A stretch of DNA of 64,000 bases from Leadbetterella sp964423865 (GTDB lineage: Bacteria; Bacteroidota; Bacteroidia; Cytophagales; Spirosomataceae), in contig CAYRGN010000016.1 of the NCBI GenBank assembly GCA_964423865.1, positions 1 to 64,000 on the forward strand, read 5' to 3'. The notes beneath the pieces were generated by a model, which worked only from the letters and a program-made list of their open reading frames with translations, searched no databases and was not told the DNA's origin. Of this stretch, positions 1 through 8,341 are shown piece after piece. Position numbers and translations under genes: made by a program. Position 1 is the first letter of the stretch. Each line of letters opens with the position of its first letter.

Positions 1-63
1 GTAATTCGTAATTCGTAATTCGTAATTCGTAATTCGTAATTCGTAATTCGTAATTTTTAATTC
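1..63. repeat. Heptamer tandem repeat, unit GTAATTC
   Basis: Seven perfect copies of GTAATTC run from base 1 to 49, followed by two decayed copies to base 63. The array touches the window edge, so its true length is unknown. It lies just past the 3' end of the dihydroorotase-like gene on the minus strand. The same unit, read on the other strand as ATTACGA, recurs near 56335. Confidence 0.95.
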
Positions 64-67
64 CCAC

Positions 68-1342
68 TTAATCCATCGCCATAAAAATACCATTGCCCAC
101 TATAGCCCTCGCCCGGCCTTTCAGCTTCCTCCCCAGAAAAGGCGAGTTTTTCCCTTTGGAACGAATCATTTCTTCGGAAAAAACATATTCCTCGTCTACA
201 GAGAAAACGGTAAGGTCGGCCACGGCGCCTACCTCCACGGTATTGTTTTCCAGGCGAAAGATTCTCCTCGGGTTATACACCAGCTTTTCCAGCATTCCCT
301 CTATTCCTCCGTGCTCAAGCACTACAGGAAATACGGTTTGCAGTCCGACGGCTCCAAATTCCGCGGCGTCAAACTCCAGGTTCTTGTGTTCTTCGTCCCA
401 GGAATTATGATCGGAAACAATCATGTCAATGGTCCCGTCTTGTAATCCTTCTTTCAGGGCCGCAATATCTTCTTCGGCGCGGAAAGGCGGATACACTTTC
501 AGGTTGGTATCAAATTGCAACAGGTCTTGCTCAGTAAACACCAGATGATGCGCTGCGATGTCACAGGAAACGGGCAGCCCTTTCTTTTTTGCATCACGGA
601 TCAGCGCTACAGAACCCTGGGTAGAAATGGTGGAGAAATGCAGGATAGGTCTTTCCGACTTCACTCCGCTGTATTCCAGCAGTTTGAGATTTCGCATAAT
701 CATGAGTTCTTCCCCAGCCGAGGGGATTCCTTTCATACCCAGGAGGGTGCTGGTTATTCCCTCGTGCATTTGTCCGTACATGCTCAGGTAGCGGTCTTCC
801 GATTTCACTACCAGCACAGTATCCAGCGGCTCCAGATACTGAAGAGTTTTAAGGAAAATATCGGAGTTCTGAATGGCCTCCTTCCCGTCGGAGAAGCCTG
901 TGGCTCCACCTTCCTTCAGGTCAATCATGTCGGTGAAATCTTCCCCTTTGCAGTTGCGGGTTACGGCGGCCAGGTTAAGCAACTGTACCGCGTTTCCTCC
1001 GTTAAAACGGGTGAAATAACTAATGGCCTCCTTGGTTTGTACCACAGGTTGGGTATTCGGAAAACCCAGTACGCGGGTAAATCCTCCAAAAGCGGCGGCC
1101 TCGCTCAGGGAAGTCAGGTCGTCGAGCCATTCGTAACCGGGATCTTTGAAATGAATCCCGCCGTCAGTCCAACCCGGCGAAACCTTCAGCCCGCGGGCTT
1201 CAAACACCTCCGCGTCTTCTCCGCTGAGGGGGGTATCCGCTATTTTCGTAATTCTACCCTTTTCTATTTCCAGACTTACCGTCTTCCCGTGAAAGAAAGA
1301 GGCTTTGTCGGCCACTTCAACGTTTTGTATTACCCGTTTCAT
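68..1342 (-). CDS. Dihydroorotase-like amidohydrolase, probably metal-site deficient
   Basis: The 424-residue protein has the full-length type I dihydroorotase fold signature: PGWTDGGIHFKDPG near residue 56, FPNTQP near 94, GFSDGK near 149, ILHFST near 233, KVYPPFR near 282 and SDH near 310. Active dihydroorotase cyclises carbamoyl aspartate for pyrimidine synthesis. Here the canonical DxHxH is D60-G-G62-I-H64, so the first metal histidine is glycine. The histidine expected before ED at about 181 is serine. Asp152, His235 and Asp311 remain. Bacteroidota commonly carry such divergent copies. By analogy with Pseudomonas PyrC' it may be a non-catalytic partner of aspartate carbamoyltransferase or act on another substrate; that is inference. 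The family call is firm and the activity is uncertain. Confidence 0.85.
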   Translation of the reverse strand: MKRVIQNVEVADKASFFHGKTVSLEIEKGRITKIADTPLSGEDAEVFEARGLKVSPGWTDGGIHFKDPGYEWLDDLTSLSEAAAFGGFTRVLGFPNTQPVVQTKEAISYFTRFNGGNAVQLLNLAAVTRNCKGEDFTDMIDLKEGGATGFSDGKEAIQNSDIFLKTLQYLEPLDTVLVVKSEDRYLSMYGQMHEGITSTLLGMKGIPSAGEELMIMRNLKLLEYSGVKSERPILHFSTISTQGSVALIRDAKKKGLPVSCDIAAHHLVFTEQDLLQFDTNLKVYPPFRAEEDIAALKEGLQDGTIDMIVSDHNSWDEEHKNLEFDAAEFGAVGLQTVFPVVLEHGGIEGMLEKLVYNPRRIFRLENNTVEVGAVADLTVFSVDEEYVFSEEMIRSKGKNSPFLGRKLKGRARAIVGNGIFMAMD

Positions 1343-1392
1343 ATAAAAAAATAGCCCAATGATGGGCTACCTGAATTTTTCTTCTTATCCAA

Positions 1393-1773
1393 TCAATGCC
1401 CTACGGAATCTTTGTACGCGTCTGCGTCCATGAGGTCTTCCAAATCGGCTACATTATCTACTTTGAGGCGGATGATCCAACCCTCACCGAAGGGGTCGTT
1501 ATTGATCAGTTCCGGTTCGTCAGCCAGCCTTTCATTGACTTCAAGTACTTCCCCGCTCACCGGCAGATAAAGGTCTGACACCGTTTTTACGGCTTCTACC
1601 GTACCGAACACCTCGTTTTTACCGAGTGATTCACCCACGGTCTCCACTTCTACAAAAACGATATCCCCCAATTCACTTTGCGCGAAATCTGTAATACCTA
1701 TTGTGGCCACATCACCGTCAAGGCTCACCCATTCGTGTTCTTCGGTGTATTTAATTCCTTCAGGAAAATTCAT
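1393..1773 (-). CDS. gcvH: Glycine cleavage system H protein
   Basis: This 126-residue protein is the usual length for the lipoyl carrier that shuttles the aminomethyl group between the P, T and L proteins of glycine cleavage. The lipoylation site is visible as GTVEAVKTVSDL, with Lys63 as the acceptor. The start NFPEGIKYTEEHEW is typical of the family. The gene stands alone here, with no gcvP or gcvT beside it. About 50 bases separate it from the downstream dihydroorotase-like gene on the same strand, so the two may share a transcript. Confidence 0.97.
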   Translation of the reverse strand: MNFPEGIKYTEEHEWVSLDGDVATIGITDFAQSELGDIVFVEVETVGESLGKNEVFGTVEAVKTVSDLYLPVSGEVLEVNERLADEPELINNDPFGEGWIIRLKVDNVADLEDLMDADAYKDSVGH

Positions 1774-1894
1774 AATTGTTTGATGTATTTTGACTGCAAT
1801 TTAATTCTTTTTTTTCATTTCTTCCAATAAGGAAGGACAGATAGTTTTGCGTCTTCAGGAATGACGGAGAACTCTGGTATGATGTCACACGTAT

Positions 1895-2077
1895 TTAGCC
1901 CTCGCTTACACGGTATTTTCTTCTGAGCGGATTGATTTTATACTTTTTCCTTACCGTAAAACTCTCCGGATGCATGTAAACGAATTCTTCCTCCCATTCA
2001 CGATAGAGTACGGGTTCGGCCTCTTTCAGGCGTTCGGCATCAATTTTTTTGGCTACCAGGTATTCACTAAAGGTCAT
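1895..2077 (-). CDS. Conserved small protein of unknown function
   Basis: A 60-residue acidic/basic protein without membrane segment or signal. Its ATG overlaps the TGA stop of the upstream glycosyltransferase gene as ATGA, indicating translational coupling. The pattern SEYL..KKIDAERL..AEP.L..EWE near the start and HPESFTVRKKYKINPLRRKY at the end resembles a small Bacteroidota conserved hypothetical family I recognise only by pattern. Its role is unknown. It is the last gene of the glycosyltransferase group, but nothing in the sequence ties it to glycan synthesis. Confidence 0.75.
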   Translation of the reverse strand: MTFSEYLVAKKIDAERLKEAEPVLYREWEEEFVYMHPESFTVRKKYKINPLRRKYRVSEG

Positions 2078-3000
2078 TCTACGAAATCAATAAATTTTTT
2101 ATAGCCTAAATAGGGAATGAAACTGGTATACCTTCGGGAACTCAGTACCATAAACAGGATAAAAAGGGCGATAAAAAAGCCTTGTATAAAGACTATAAAC
2201 AGGCCGGAAATAACGCTGGTAGCCCAACCCGGCGTGGCCTGGTGCAACACAAATTTAAAGTAGAGCGCCACCAGTACACCCACCACCGAAGACACGATCA
2301 TGATGCCGGCAAACATGACGATCCGGACCGCGGTGACATCTAAAAATACGGAAACGGCGCTCATACCGTGCAGCACGAGTGAACTGAAGTTCATCTTCGA
2401 TTTGCCGGCCAGGCGGGTACCGCGATCCAGCGGTACGGAATCAAAAGGAAGTCTGGAGCGGATAATGGCTCCGGGATAGTTGTTCCAGAGTTCGGACACA
2501 TTGGCGAGCTTCTTGACCAGCTGAACCGGTATGAGACTGTAATTTCCGAAAGTAATGACATTTCCTGTCAATAACTTAAACACCAGTTTGTAAATCCGGT
2601 AGAAGAAACGGAAAATGGGCGATTCCGTCCGTTTTTTTCTTTGCGCGAAGATAATCTTATCCGGAACTTCCTCCGCACGGGCAAGCAGGTTTTCTATATG
2701 TTCAGGGCGATCTTCGCCGTCAGAATCCATCACAATCACGATGTCGGCGTCGCGGTTATCCGCGAAGTAGGAAAGCCCGATGGCGATGGCCCGCTGATGC
2801 CCCTGGTTACTGATGAGATGCACTACCTGCAGGTCTACGTGCTGAAAGTCAGACGCGGGAAAAGGGATATTGGAACAATCGTCTACCGCCAGGTAAGAAA
2901 TCCGGTACGCTTTGTTCCTGTACAATTCATCGGTCCGGGCAATGAGCAGCCTGAGCGCTTCCCAATCGTTAAAAACCGGTAGAATAATTTTTATCTTCAT
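2074..3000 (-). CDS. GT2 family glycosyltransferase with C-terminal membrane segments
   Basis: The 308-residue protein has an N-terminal GT-A domain (IKIILPVFNDWEALRLLI at the start, VDDCS near residue 40, and the DxD-type metal site DSDGEDRPEH near residue 92). Two hydrophobic helices lie at about 215-250 and 265-295. This layout matches DPM1/GtrB-like polyprenyl-phosphate sugar transferases, which load a sugar onto a lipid phosphate at the inner face of the inner membrane. It is third in order after another GT2 and a GT39 gene on the same strand. A heptamer repeat array lies immediately upstream of its start. Donor sugar and acceptor cannot be read from sequence. Confidence 0.88.
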   Translation of the reverse strand: MKIKIILPVFNDWEALRLLIARTDELYRNKAYRISYLAVDDCSNIPFPASDFQHVDLQVVHLISNQGHQRAIAIGLSYFADNRDADIVIVMDSDGEDRPEHIENLLARAEEVPDKIIFAQRKKRTESPIFRFFYRIYKLVFKLLTGNVITFGNYSLIPVQLVKKLANVSELWNNYPGAIIRSRLPFDSVPLDRGTRLAGKSKMNFSSLVLHGMSAVSVFLDVTAVRIVMFAGIMIVSSVVGVLVALYFKFVLHQATPGWATSVISGLFIVFIQGFFIALFILFMVLSSRRYTSFIPYLGYKKFIDFVE

Positions 3001-3010
3001 TTGTTAAAAT

Positions 3011-3059
3011 TTAGCTGTGAGCTTTGAGCCTTGAGCTGTGAGCTGTGAGCTTTGAGCCA
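3011..3059. repeat. Heptamer tandem repeat, unit TGAGCTK
   Basis: Seven consecutive seven-base units (TTAGCTG, TGAGCTT, TGAGCCT, TGAGCTG, TGAGCTG, TGAGCTT, TGAGCCA) fill most of the gap between two glycosyltransferase genes. The array ends 11 bases before the start codon of the downstream gene on the minus strand, within its probable leader. Confidence 0.9.
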
Positions 3060-3124
3060 GACCGCTTATTGTATGAGCGGGTCGGTGCAGCGATTTCTCC
3101 AAGCGCTTCGCCGTCACCAACGCC

Positions 3125-4846
3125 CTAATATCGGTACTCTTCCCCTTTAAAATCAAAAATAAGTACTTTTTCCCCATCCTTTTTCTTGAGGTAAAGTTTT
3201 TCGCGCTCTTCCCGGTCTACAAATTGCGTTACGGCAAAATCTTTAGGCAAATAGAGGTTAAGAAACTGTGCGTCTTTGAACGATATTTCCAGATCGGGAT
3301 GGAAGCGTTCCTCGTATTTGTTTTTGTAGGCGCCCGGTATCATAAGGGTATCTCCCGGCACCGCCATACTTTCCAGCGTTTTCGCCACTTCCCTGTAGGG
3401 GTTTGGCACCCTTTCCGGCACAAAATAGGCGTTGTAGATGGAGCGGTCGGCAAAATAGTCTTTCAAAGCCTGACGGATACTCCCGGTTTGCAGGACGCCC
3501 GCGAGCACCAGCCACACCAGGAAACCGAAACGAAAATCGGCCGCCCTCACCATACCTGCCGCCATAATGATGGCCACAAAGGGCGAGGCATTCCCGATAT
3601 AACGGTGGGTAAGGCTGGTGGTGTGTCCGTTCGTAAACGCGTCATTGACCACAAAGAGAAGGGGGAGAGTCAACAAGACAAAACCGGTTAGCAGAAGTAC
3701 AAAAGCCCCTTTCTCCGCTTCATAGGCATAGGCCTCCCTCAGAGTTTTCCAGGAAAAGTACAAGGCCAGAAAAATAGCGGCCGACACCAAAATGGCCGGA
3801 ATATAGGCAGCCTGAAAGGCCAGAATGGCCAGGGCCAACGCCACGGAACCGTACCGGAACAGCGGGCGCTCCCTGTACCGTACCGCCAATAGCACGGCCA
3901 CGAAAAACAGAAAAGTACTCAGGAAGACCTTTACGCCTTTAACGCGTTCGAAAAGCCCGTGGCCCAACACGCCTATATCGTAAAATAGGCCTATGGCCTT
4001 TTTGGCGATCAGATCAGGTGTTGCCCGCTGTATGGTGTTGCTCAGCTCGTCTGTGGGGTCTTCTGCGATCTGGAGGTGCTGTTCGTTTTTCCCCTTTAAA
4101 AAATCCAGGGCCGTGTAACCCCCGCCCCAGTTGAACCAATACAGTAGCAGCCCTCCGTTAAAAATAGCCGCTAAAATAAAGCCCCTCCAGAGGTGGGTCT
4201 TGTTTCTCAGGACCAGGAAGACTGCAATATGAGCCAGAGGTACAAAAAAATTGATATAATGGTTCAGCAGAGCTAAACCGGTCAGTAAAGTATAAATAAT
4301 GAAGTTTTTACGCGAGGCAGCCCCCTGCACAATCCGTATAAAATATTCGGTACTGAGCAGAATAAGAAAAAAGGAAAGCGGGTAGCTGCGGGCAATATGA
4401 CTCTGGGCCACATTGAGGGGGTCAATGGCCAGCAGCAAACCGGCCAGGAAGGCCACACGGTAACTCCCGAAATACTTCAGCACCATCAGGAACACCAGAA
4501 GCACGGTCAAAACATTAAAAATTACGCTGGGCAAGCGCACGGAAAAATCGGAATTGCCGAAGAGCTTCATCCAGTAATGAATGACCGTGTTATGCACAAT
4601 ATGGGTACCGAAATCGGCATGGGCCGTAGCGTTAAAATAATCCCGGATTCCTTTCTCTTCCCAGAAATCAGCCGCAGTAAAGTAGTCTTTTTGGAAAGCC
4701 GACTGGTTCGCTCCGCCTACCCAAAAGCCGTTGGCATTGAGCAGCGTAAATTTTTCATCGATGAACAGTCCGCGGGTGTCAAGCCGGTAAAGCCGAAGTC
4801 CGAGAGCAATGGAGGTCAGCAGAAACAACAGTATATATTTTTTCAT
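3125..4846 (-). CDS. GT39-type membrane glycosyltransferase (PMT/ArnT-like)
   Basis: A 573-residue polytopic membrane protein with about eleven hydrophobic segments. The first loop carries RLYRLDTRGLFIDEKFT. Its D-E pair matches the acidic catalytic motif in the first periplasmic loop of dolichyl/undecaprenyl-phosphate-sugar transferases (PMT_2). Such enzymes move a sugar from a lipid carrier to a glycan, lipid or protein outside the inner membrane. I chose the ATG at 4846; the longer frame would start at a TTG two codons earlier. It lies between two GT2 genes that could make the lipid-linked donor. The acceptor is unknown. Confidence 0.87.
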   Translation of the reverse strand: MKKYILLFLLTSIALGLRLYRLDTRGLFIDEKFTLLNANGFWVGGANQSAFQKDYFTAADFWEEKGIRDYFNATAHADFGTHIVHNTVIHYWMKLFGNSDFSVRLPSVIFNVLTVLLVFLMVLKYFGSYRVAFLAGLLLAIDPLNVAQSHIARSYPLSFFLILLSTEYFIRIVQGAASRKNFIIYTLLTGLALLNHYINFFVPLAHIAVFLVLRNKTHLWRGFILAAIFNGGLLLYWFNWGGGYTALDFLKGKNEQHLQIAEDPTDELSNTIQRATPDLIAKKAIGLFYDIGVLGHGLFERVKGVKVFLSTFLFFVAVLLAVRYRERPLFRYGSVALALAILAFQAAYIPAILVSAAIFLALYFSWKTLREAYAYEAEKGAFVLLLTGFVLLTLPLLFVVNDAFTNGHTTSLTHRYIGNASPFVAIIMAAGMVRAADFRFGFLVWLVLAGVLQTGSIRQALKDYFADRSIYNAYFVPERVPNPYREVAKTLESMAVPGDTLMIPGAYKNKYEERFHPDLEISFKDAQFLNLYLPKDFAVTQFVDREEREKLYLKKKDGEKVLIFDFKGEEYRY

Positions 4847-4923
4847 GCGCAAGACGTTTTAAAAGTGGAGGGTGAACTGCTTGCCGGCTAACAAGTGCCA
4901 GGGTGTGGTAGGGCAAGGTATTC

Positions 4924-5889
4924 TCATGCGGAGGTAGATTTTGTAAGTGGGAAACTCTTTTCCACAATATAGCGCGGCCGGGCTTTTACCTCTTCATAGA
5001 TTTTTCCTATATATTCGCCTATCAGGCCTATGGCGAGCATGTTACTGCCATTGAAAAAAGCCATGATTAACAAGGTGGAGGTCCAGCCGGCGGTAGTGAC
5101 CCCTGCAAATTTGGTATAAAGCACGTAAACGCCCAAGCAGCCCGACAATATAAAGCTCATGGCTCCAAACCAAAGCAAAAAACGCATGGGCGTCACCGAA
5201 AACGAGGTAATCCCGTTCCAGGCAAAAGTCAGCATCTTTTTAAGGGGGTACTTGGTTTCCCCCGCCTCTCTTTCCAGGCGTTTATAATATACTTTGTCGT
5301 TTCTCAGCCCGATAGTCGGGATAATGCCCCGCATAAACATGTTCACCTCCCGGTAGTTTTCCAGTTCGGTCAGCACCCGGTTATCCAACAGGCGGAAGTC
5401 GGCATGGTTAAAAATTACCGGTACTTTCAGCCATTGCATGATTTTATAGAATGTTTCGGCTGTAAATTTTTTAAAAAATGTATCGCTGCTGCGGTCGTCT
5501 CTTACGCCATACACCACAGCGGCCCCGTCCCTGAATTTTTCCAGCATGAGTACAATCGCCTGGATGTCGTCCTGGAGGTCGGCATCAATGGAGATATAGC
5601 AGTCAAACTCCCCCCTGTATTCAAAAAGGCCGGCAAGAAGCGCGTTTTGATGTCCAAAATTTCTTGAGAGTTTTACGCCTAGTACCCGCGAATTTAGCGT
5701 AGCCAGTCCTTCAATGATCTCCCACGTGGCGTCGCGGCTCCCGTCATTCACATAACAAATCCTACTTTCACTGCTGATAATGTTGTCGCTGATCAGGGTA
5801 TCATAGAAAGCATTGAGCTTGTTATCTGTGAGGTGGAGAACAGCTTCTTCATTGTAACATGGCAGAACCAAAAGCAGTTTAGGTGTCAT
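4924..5889 (-). CDS. GT2 glycosyltransferase, GtrB/ArnC-like
   Basis: The 321-residue protein has a GT-A domain with LVLPCYNEEAVL at the start, YVNDGSRDATW near residue 45, SRNFGHQNAL near 79 and the metal site ISIDADLQDD near 100. Two transmembrane helices sit at about 235-260 and 270-295. This is the classic layout of undecaprenyl-phosphate glucosyl- or mannosyl-transferases (GtrB, YfdH, ArnC) that make a lipid-linked sugar at the cytoplasmic face. It is the first gene of the glycosyltransferase group, with the GT39 enzyme next. The pairing suggests that the product feeds that enzyme. Confidence 0.92.
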   Translation of the reverse strand: MTPKLLLVLPCYNEEAVLHLTDNKLNAFYDTLISDNIISSESRICYVNDGSRDATWEIIEGLATLNSRVLGVKLSRNFGHQNALLAGLFEYRGEFDCYISIDADLQDDIQAIVLMLEKFRDGAAVVYGVRDDRSSDTFFKKFTAETFYKIMQWLKVPVIFNHADFRLLDNRVLTELENYREVNMFMRGIIPTIGLRNDKVYYKRLEREAGETKYPLKKMLTFAWNGITSFSVTPMRFLLWFGAMSFILSGCLGVYVLYTKFAGVTTAGWTSTLLIMAFFNGSNMLAIGLIGEYIGKIYEEVKARPRYIVEKSFPLTKSTSA

Positions 5890-5918
5890 AGATACGTCTT
5901 AAAATTTTGGTAAAAATA

Positions 5919-8093
5919 TCACATTTTGGTGATAGTAAATTCAACCCGCCGGTTTTTCTTTCGGGCCTCTTCCGTAGAATTCCGCTGCAAGGGGCGGTAT
6001 TGTCCCCACGACTTCACCGCTATTCGGTCGGCCGAGATACGGCCGTCGGCCGTCAGGTAATTTTTCACGTTGGTAATTCTTTCTTCGGCCAGGCGGAAAT
6101 TAAGGTTGACGTCACCCTGGTTATCCGTATGCCCTTCCAAGAGGATTTCCATTCCCGGATTTTCCTCCATGATTTTCCGGATGCGGTTGAGTTCCACGTA
6201 CGATTCATCCCGGAGATCGGCTTTGCTCTGGTCGAAATACACTTCTTTCAGCATCAGCTTTCGCCCCGCTTTGAGTACCAGGTCGGCGACACTTTCCGGC
6301 TCTTTTTCCGCATTTTCTTTGCGGGCAGGCGATGCTGCCACCACGGTCTGTGGCGGCGCGGGCGGTGGCACTTCCTCCTCTTTGGCTAAGGGTGCCAGCT
6401 CGTACACCTCCGCGAGTTCGGTGTACGCTTTCGTATCCCTCAGGTCTATGGTTTTCCGGAAGAAACTATACCCTGGCAGTTCGGCCCGTATCTCATAGAT
6501 AAACCCCGGCTGTAGCACAGTTCTGAAGAACCCGGATTCCTCATCCGAAATAAAATCTACCGGTTTCCCTGATCGTATAAGGGCGGTCTCCGGCCGGACT
6601 TCTCTCCCCGAACCCTTCTCTACAAACTTAAAGTCCAGCATCATTACCGCCTCTGGTTTTATACCCGGAAACAGCTTTACTTTAAAGAGGTCGTCCAGGC
6701 CCAGGGAGTTCTTAGCGGAGCTGAAATACGCGTATTCCCCGGATGCCGGAATGGAAATGTAGCCGTCAAAACGCGGGCTGTTGATATCCGGTCCCAGGTT
6801 CACCGGTTCACTCCAGCGCGTCCAGGTATCGTCAAGCCGGGTGGTCATAAAAAGGTCCATATCGCCGTATCCCGGGTGTCCGTTCGAATTAAAATAGAGG
6901 GTCTTATGGTCGGCCGCGAGAAAGGGAGACCCTTCATTGCCCGCGGTGTTGATCACCGGGCCGAGATTGACGGGTTTGGAATAGCGGTTTTCCCCCGTAC
7001 GAAAAGAAACGTAAAGGTCCTTGTCGCCGTAGGTCTCTTTTCTGACCAGGCCCATGACCAAAAACTGTTCATCGGAACTCATGGAAAATTCCGTTTCCTT
7101 TTTGGTTCTCCGGTCTTGCTGGTTGTAGTAGTTAAGCGCTTCAAAATCTTCAATTTTCAAGGGACGTTTATTGACCCATTGATCGTTTTTCAGGCTGACT
7201 TTGGTCAGTCCCGCGTCGAACTTTCCCTTGGAAACCTCTACGTTCAGGGCGAAAATGCTTTTACCGTCCATGGCGATGGTAGCTGCCGCGTTTTTGGAGC
7301 TCTGGTGAATGGAAGTACCCATGTTCCGGGCAGGTTCCCATTCCCCCGATTTTGAAAGGGAAGACACCCACACGTCGAGACTGGGCGAGCCGTCCGCGTT
7401 CCTGGCGCCGTTGGTGAAGTTTTTGGGATGATCGAGGCGGGTAAAATACAGGTGCCGTCCGTCAGGTGAAACCAGGGGAGCTACTTCACTGTACCTGGAG
7501 TTAACTGCCGCGCCCAGATTGATTTTTTCCAGGTCAGAGGGAAGCCCCTCCGCTACGTTTACCCGGGCCACGAAGGGTTCGCTGCTCCCCGATATCCCGA
7601 TACAATCGTATTCTTTGGAGCCTTTGTTCAGAGAGTGTACAATCAGGAGTTTAACGGCTACAATTTCTTCTTCCGTTTCCGGGATAATCTCGTTCCAGAT
7701 GCCGGGTTTCCGGCGGGTATTGTTGCCGTTGTTCTCAAACAAGAGAATCTCCTTATTGTTTCGGGTGTAACCGAAAATGCGGCCCACCGCCCCCGGGCCC
7801 ACCGTTTCCCCTACAATAATCTGTTTTACCCGGATGCCCTTTTCAAAACCCACTTTAATGTAATCTTCTCCGAAAGAGGTACCCGTGGGTCTCCAACTGC
7901 AAGCGGAACTGACCGCGAGGGGCAATACGCTGGGAGAACCCAGTATTTGCACGGCCCTGTACTTCGGCGAAGATTTCTCATCTACGGTTTCCGAAGATTT
8001 TTCCAGTACCTGACTGGCCCAAAGTACTTCCTGGGCGGAAAGCCTGACCGTAACGGCAAAGAAAAAGATCAATAGTGTAAACGACTTTATCAA
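5919..8093 (-). CDS. Exported PD40 beta-propeller / OmpA-like peptidoglycan-binding protein
   Basis: A 724-residue envelope protein. A signal peptide ends near residue 20 (LSAQEV). Residues about 200-480 contain repeated PD40-type blades (PLVSPDGRHLYFTR, SPFLAADHKTLYFNSNGHPGYGDMDLF, SGEYAYFSSAKN). A proline-rich linker near 580 leads to a C-terminal OmpA domain at about 610-724 with EVYFDQSKADL, LEGHTDNQGD and RIAVKSWGQYRP, which binds peptidoglycan. The start codon is TTG at 8093; it is the only start that keeps the signal peptide. Proteins of this layout occur widely in Bacteroidota, often beside gliding or secretion genes, but no such partner is seen here. It probably anchors a complex to the cell wall. 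Confidence 0.88.
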   Translation of the reverse strand: MIKSFTLLIFFFAVTVRLSAQEVLWASQVLEKSSETVDEKSSPKYRAVQILGSPSVLPLAVSSACSWRPTGTSFGEDYIKVGFEKGIRVKQIIVGETVGPGAVGRIFGYTRNNKEILLFENNGNNTRRKPGIWNEIIPETEEEIVAVKLLIVHSLNKGSKEYDCIGISGSSEPFVARVNVAEGLPSDLEKINLGAAVNSRYSEVAPLVSPDGRHLYFTRLDHPKNFTNGARNADGSPSLDVWVSSLSKSGEWEPARNMGTSIHQSSKNAAATIAMDGKSIFALNVEVSKGKFDAGLTKVSLKNDQWVNKRPLKIEDFEALNYYNQQDRRTKKETEFSMSSDEQFLVMGLVRKETYGDKDLYVSFRTGENRYSKPVNLGPVINTAGNEGSPFLAADHKTLYFNSNGHPGYGDMDLFMTTRLDDTWTRWSEPVNLGPDINSPRFDGYISIPASGEYAYFSSAKNSLGLDDLFKVKLFPGIKPEAVMMLDFKFVEKGSGREVRPETALIRSGKPVDFISDEESGFFRTVLQPGFIYEIRAELPGYSFFRKTIDLRDTKAYTELAEVYELAPLAKEEEVPPPAPPQTVVAASPARKENAEKEPESVADLVLKAGRKLMLKEVYFDQSKADLRDESYVELNRIRKIMEENPGMEILLEGHTDNQGDVNLNFRLAEERITNVKNYLTADGRISADRIAVKSWGQYRPLQRNSTEEARKKNRRVEFTITKM

Positions 8094-8219
8094 AACGAAA
8101 GACTTTGATATCCGGAAATTTCAGATACTCTTTTATATCTTTTAAAAGAGTCTCCTGTAAACTTCCTAACGGTAAAAAGAGGCGAAAGTTACTAATTTTA
8201 TCCCTTAAATGAAACGAAA

Positions 8220-8250
8220 ATGCGACCGGACAACGTATATCCGGTCGCAT
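8220..8250 (-). terminator. Intrinsic terminator after etfA
   Basis: Perfect 11-bp inverted repeat ATGCGACCGGA / TCCGGTCGCAT with a 9-base loop. On the minus strand it is followed by a T-rich run (TTTCGTTTCATTT). It sits between the etfA stop and the OmpA-family gene. The plus-strand side is also T-rich, so it could work both ways. Confidence 0.8.
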
Positions 8251-8263
8251 TGGTTTATTTATT

Positions 8264-8336
8264 TTCGCCCCGGACTGCGTCCAGGGCTATTCGTGTTATG
8301 TCCCTACGGGACAGTTAGGAGGAACTCCGAACCCGG
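8264..8336. repeat. REP-like palindromic element
   Basis: Two adjacent hairpins with no coding potential. The first is CCCCGGACTGCGTCCAGGG, an imperfect palindrome. The second is TGTCCCTACGGGACA at 8299-8313, a perfect 6-bp stem with a TAC loop. A third short palindrome, GGAGGAACTCC, follows. The arrangement resembles repetitive extragenic palindromes scattered in Bacteroidota genomes. Only one copy is seen in this window. Confidence 0.6.
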
Positions 8337-8341
8337 AATGA

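Noticed and set aside
515..1354. 279-codon plus-strand open frame
   Set aside because: It runs antisense through the dihydroorotase-like gene, has no motif and shows the composition of a shadow frame.
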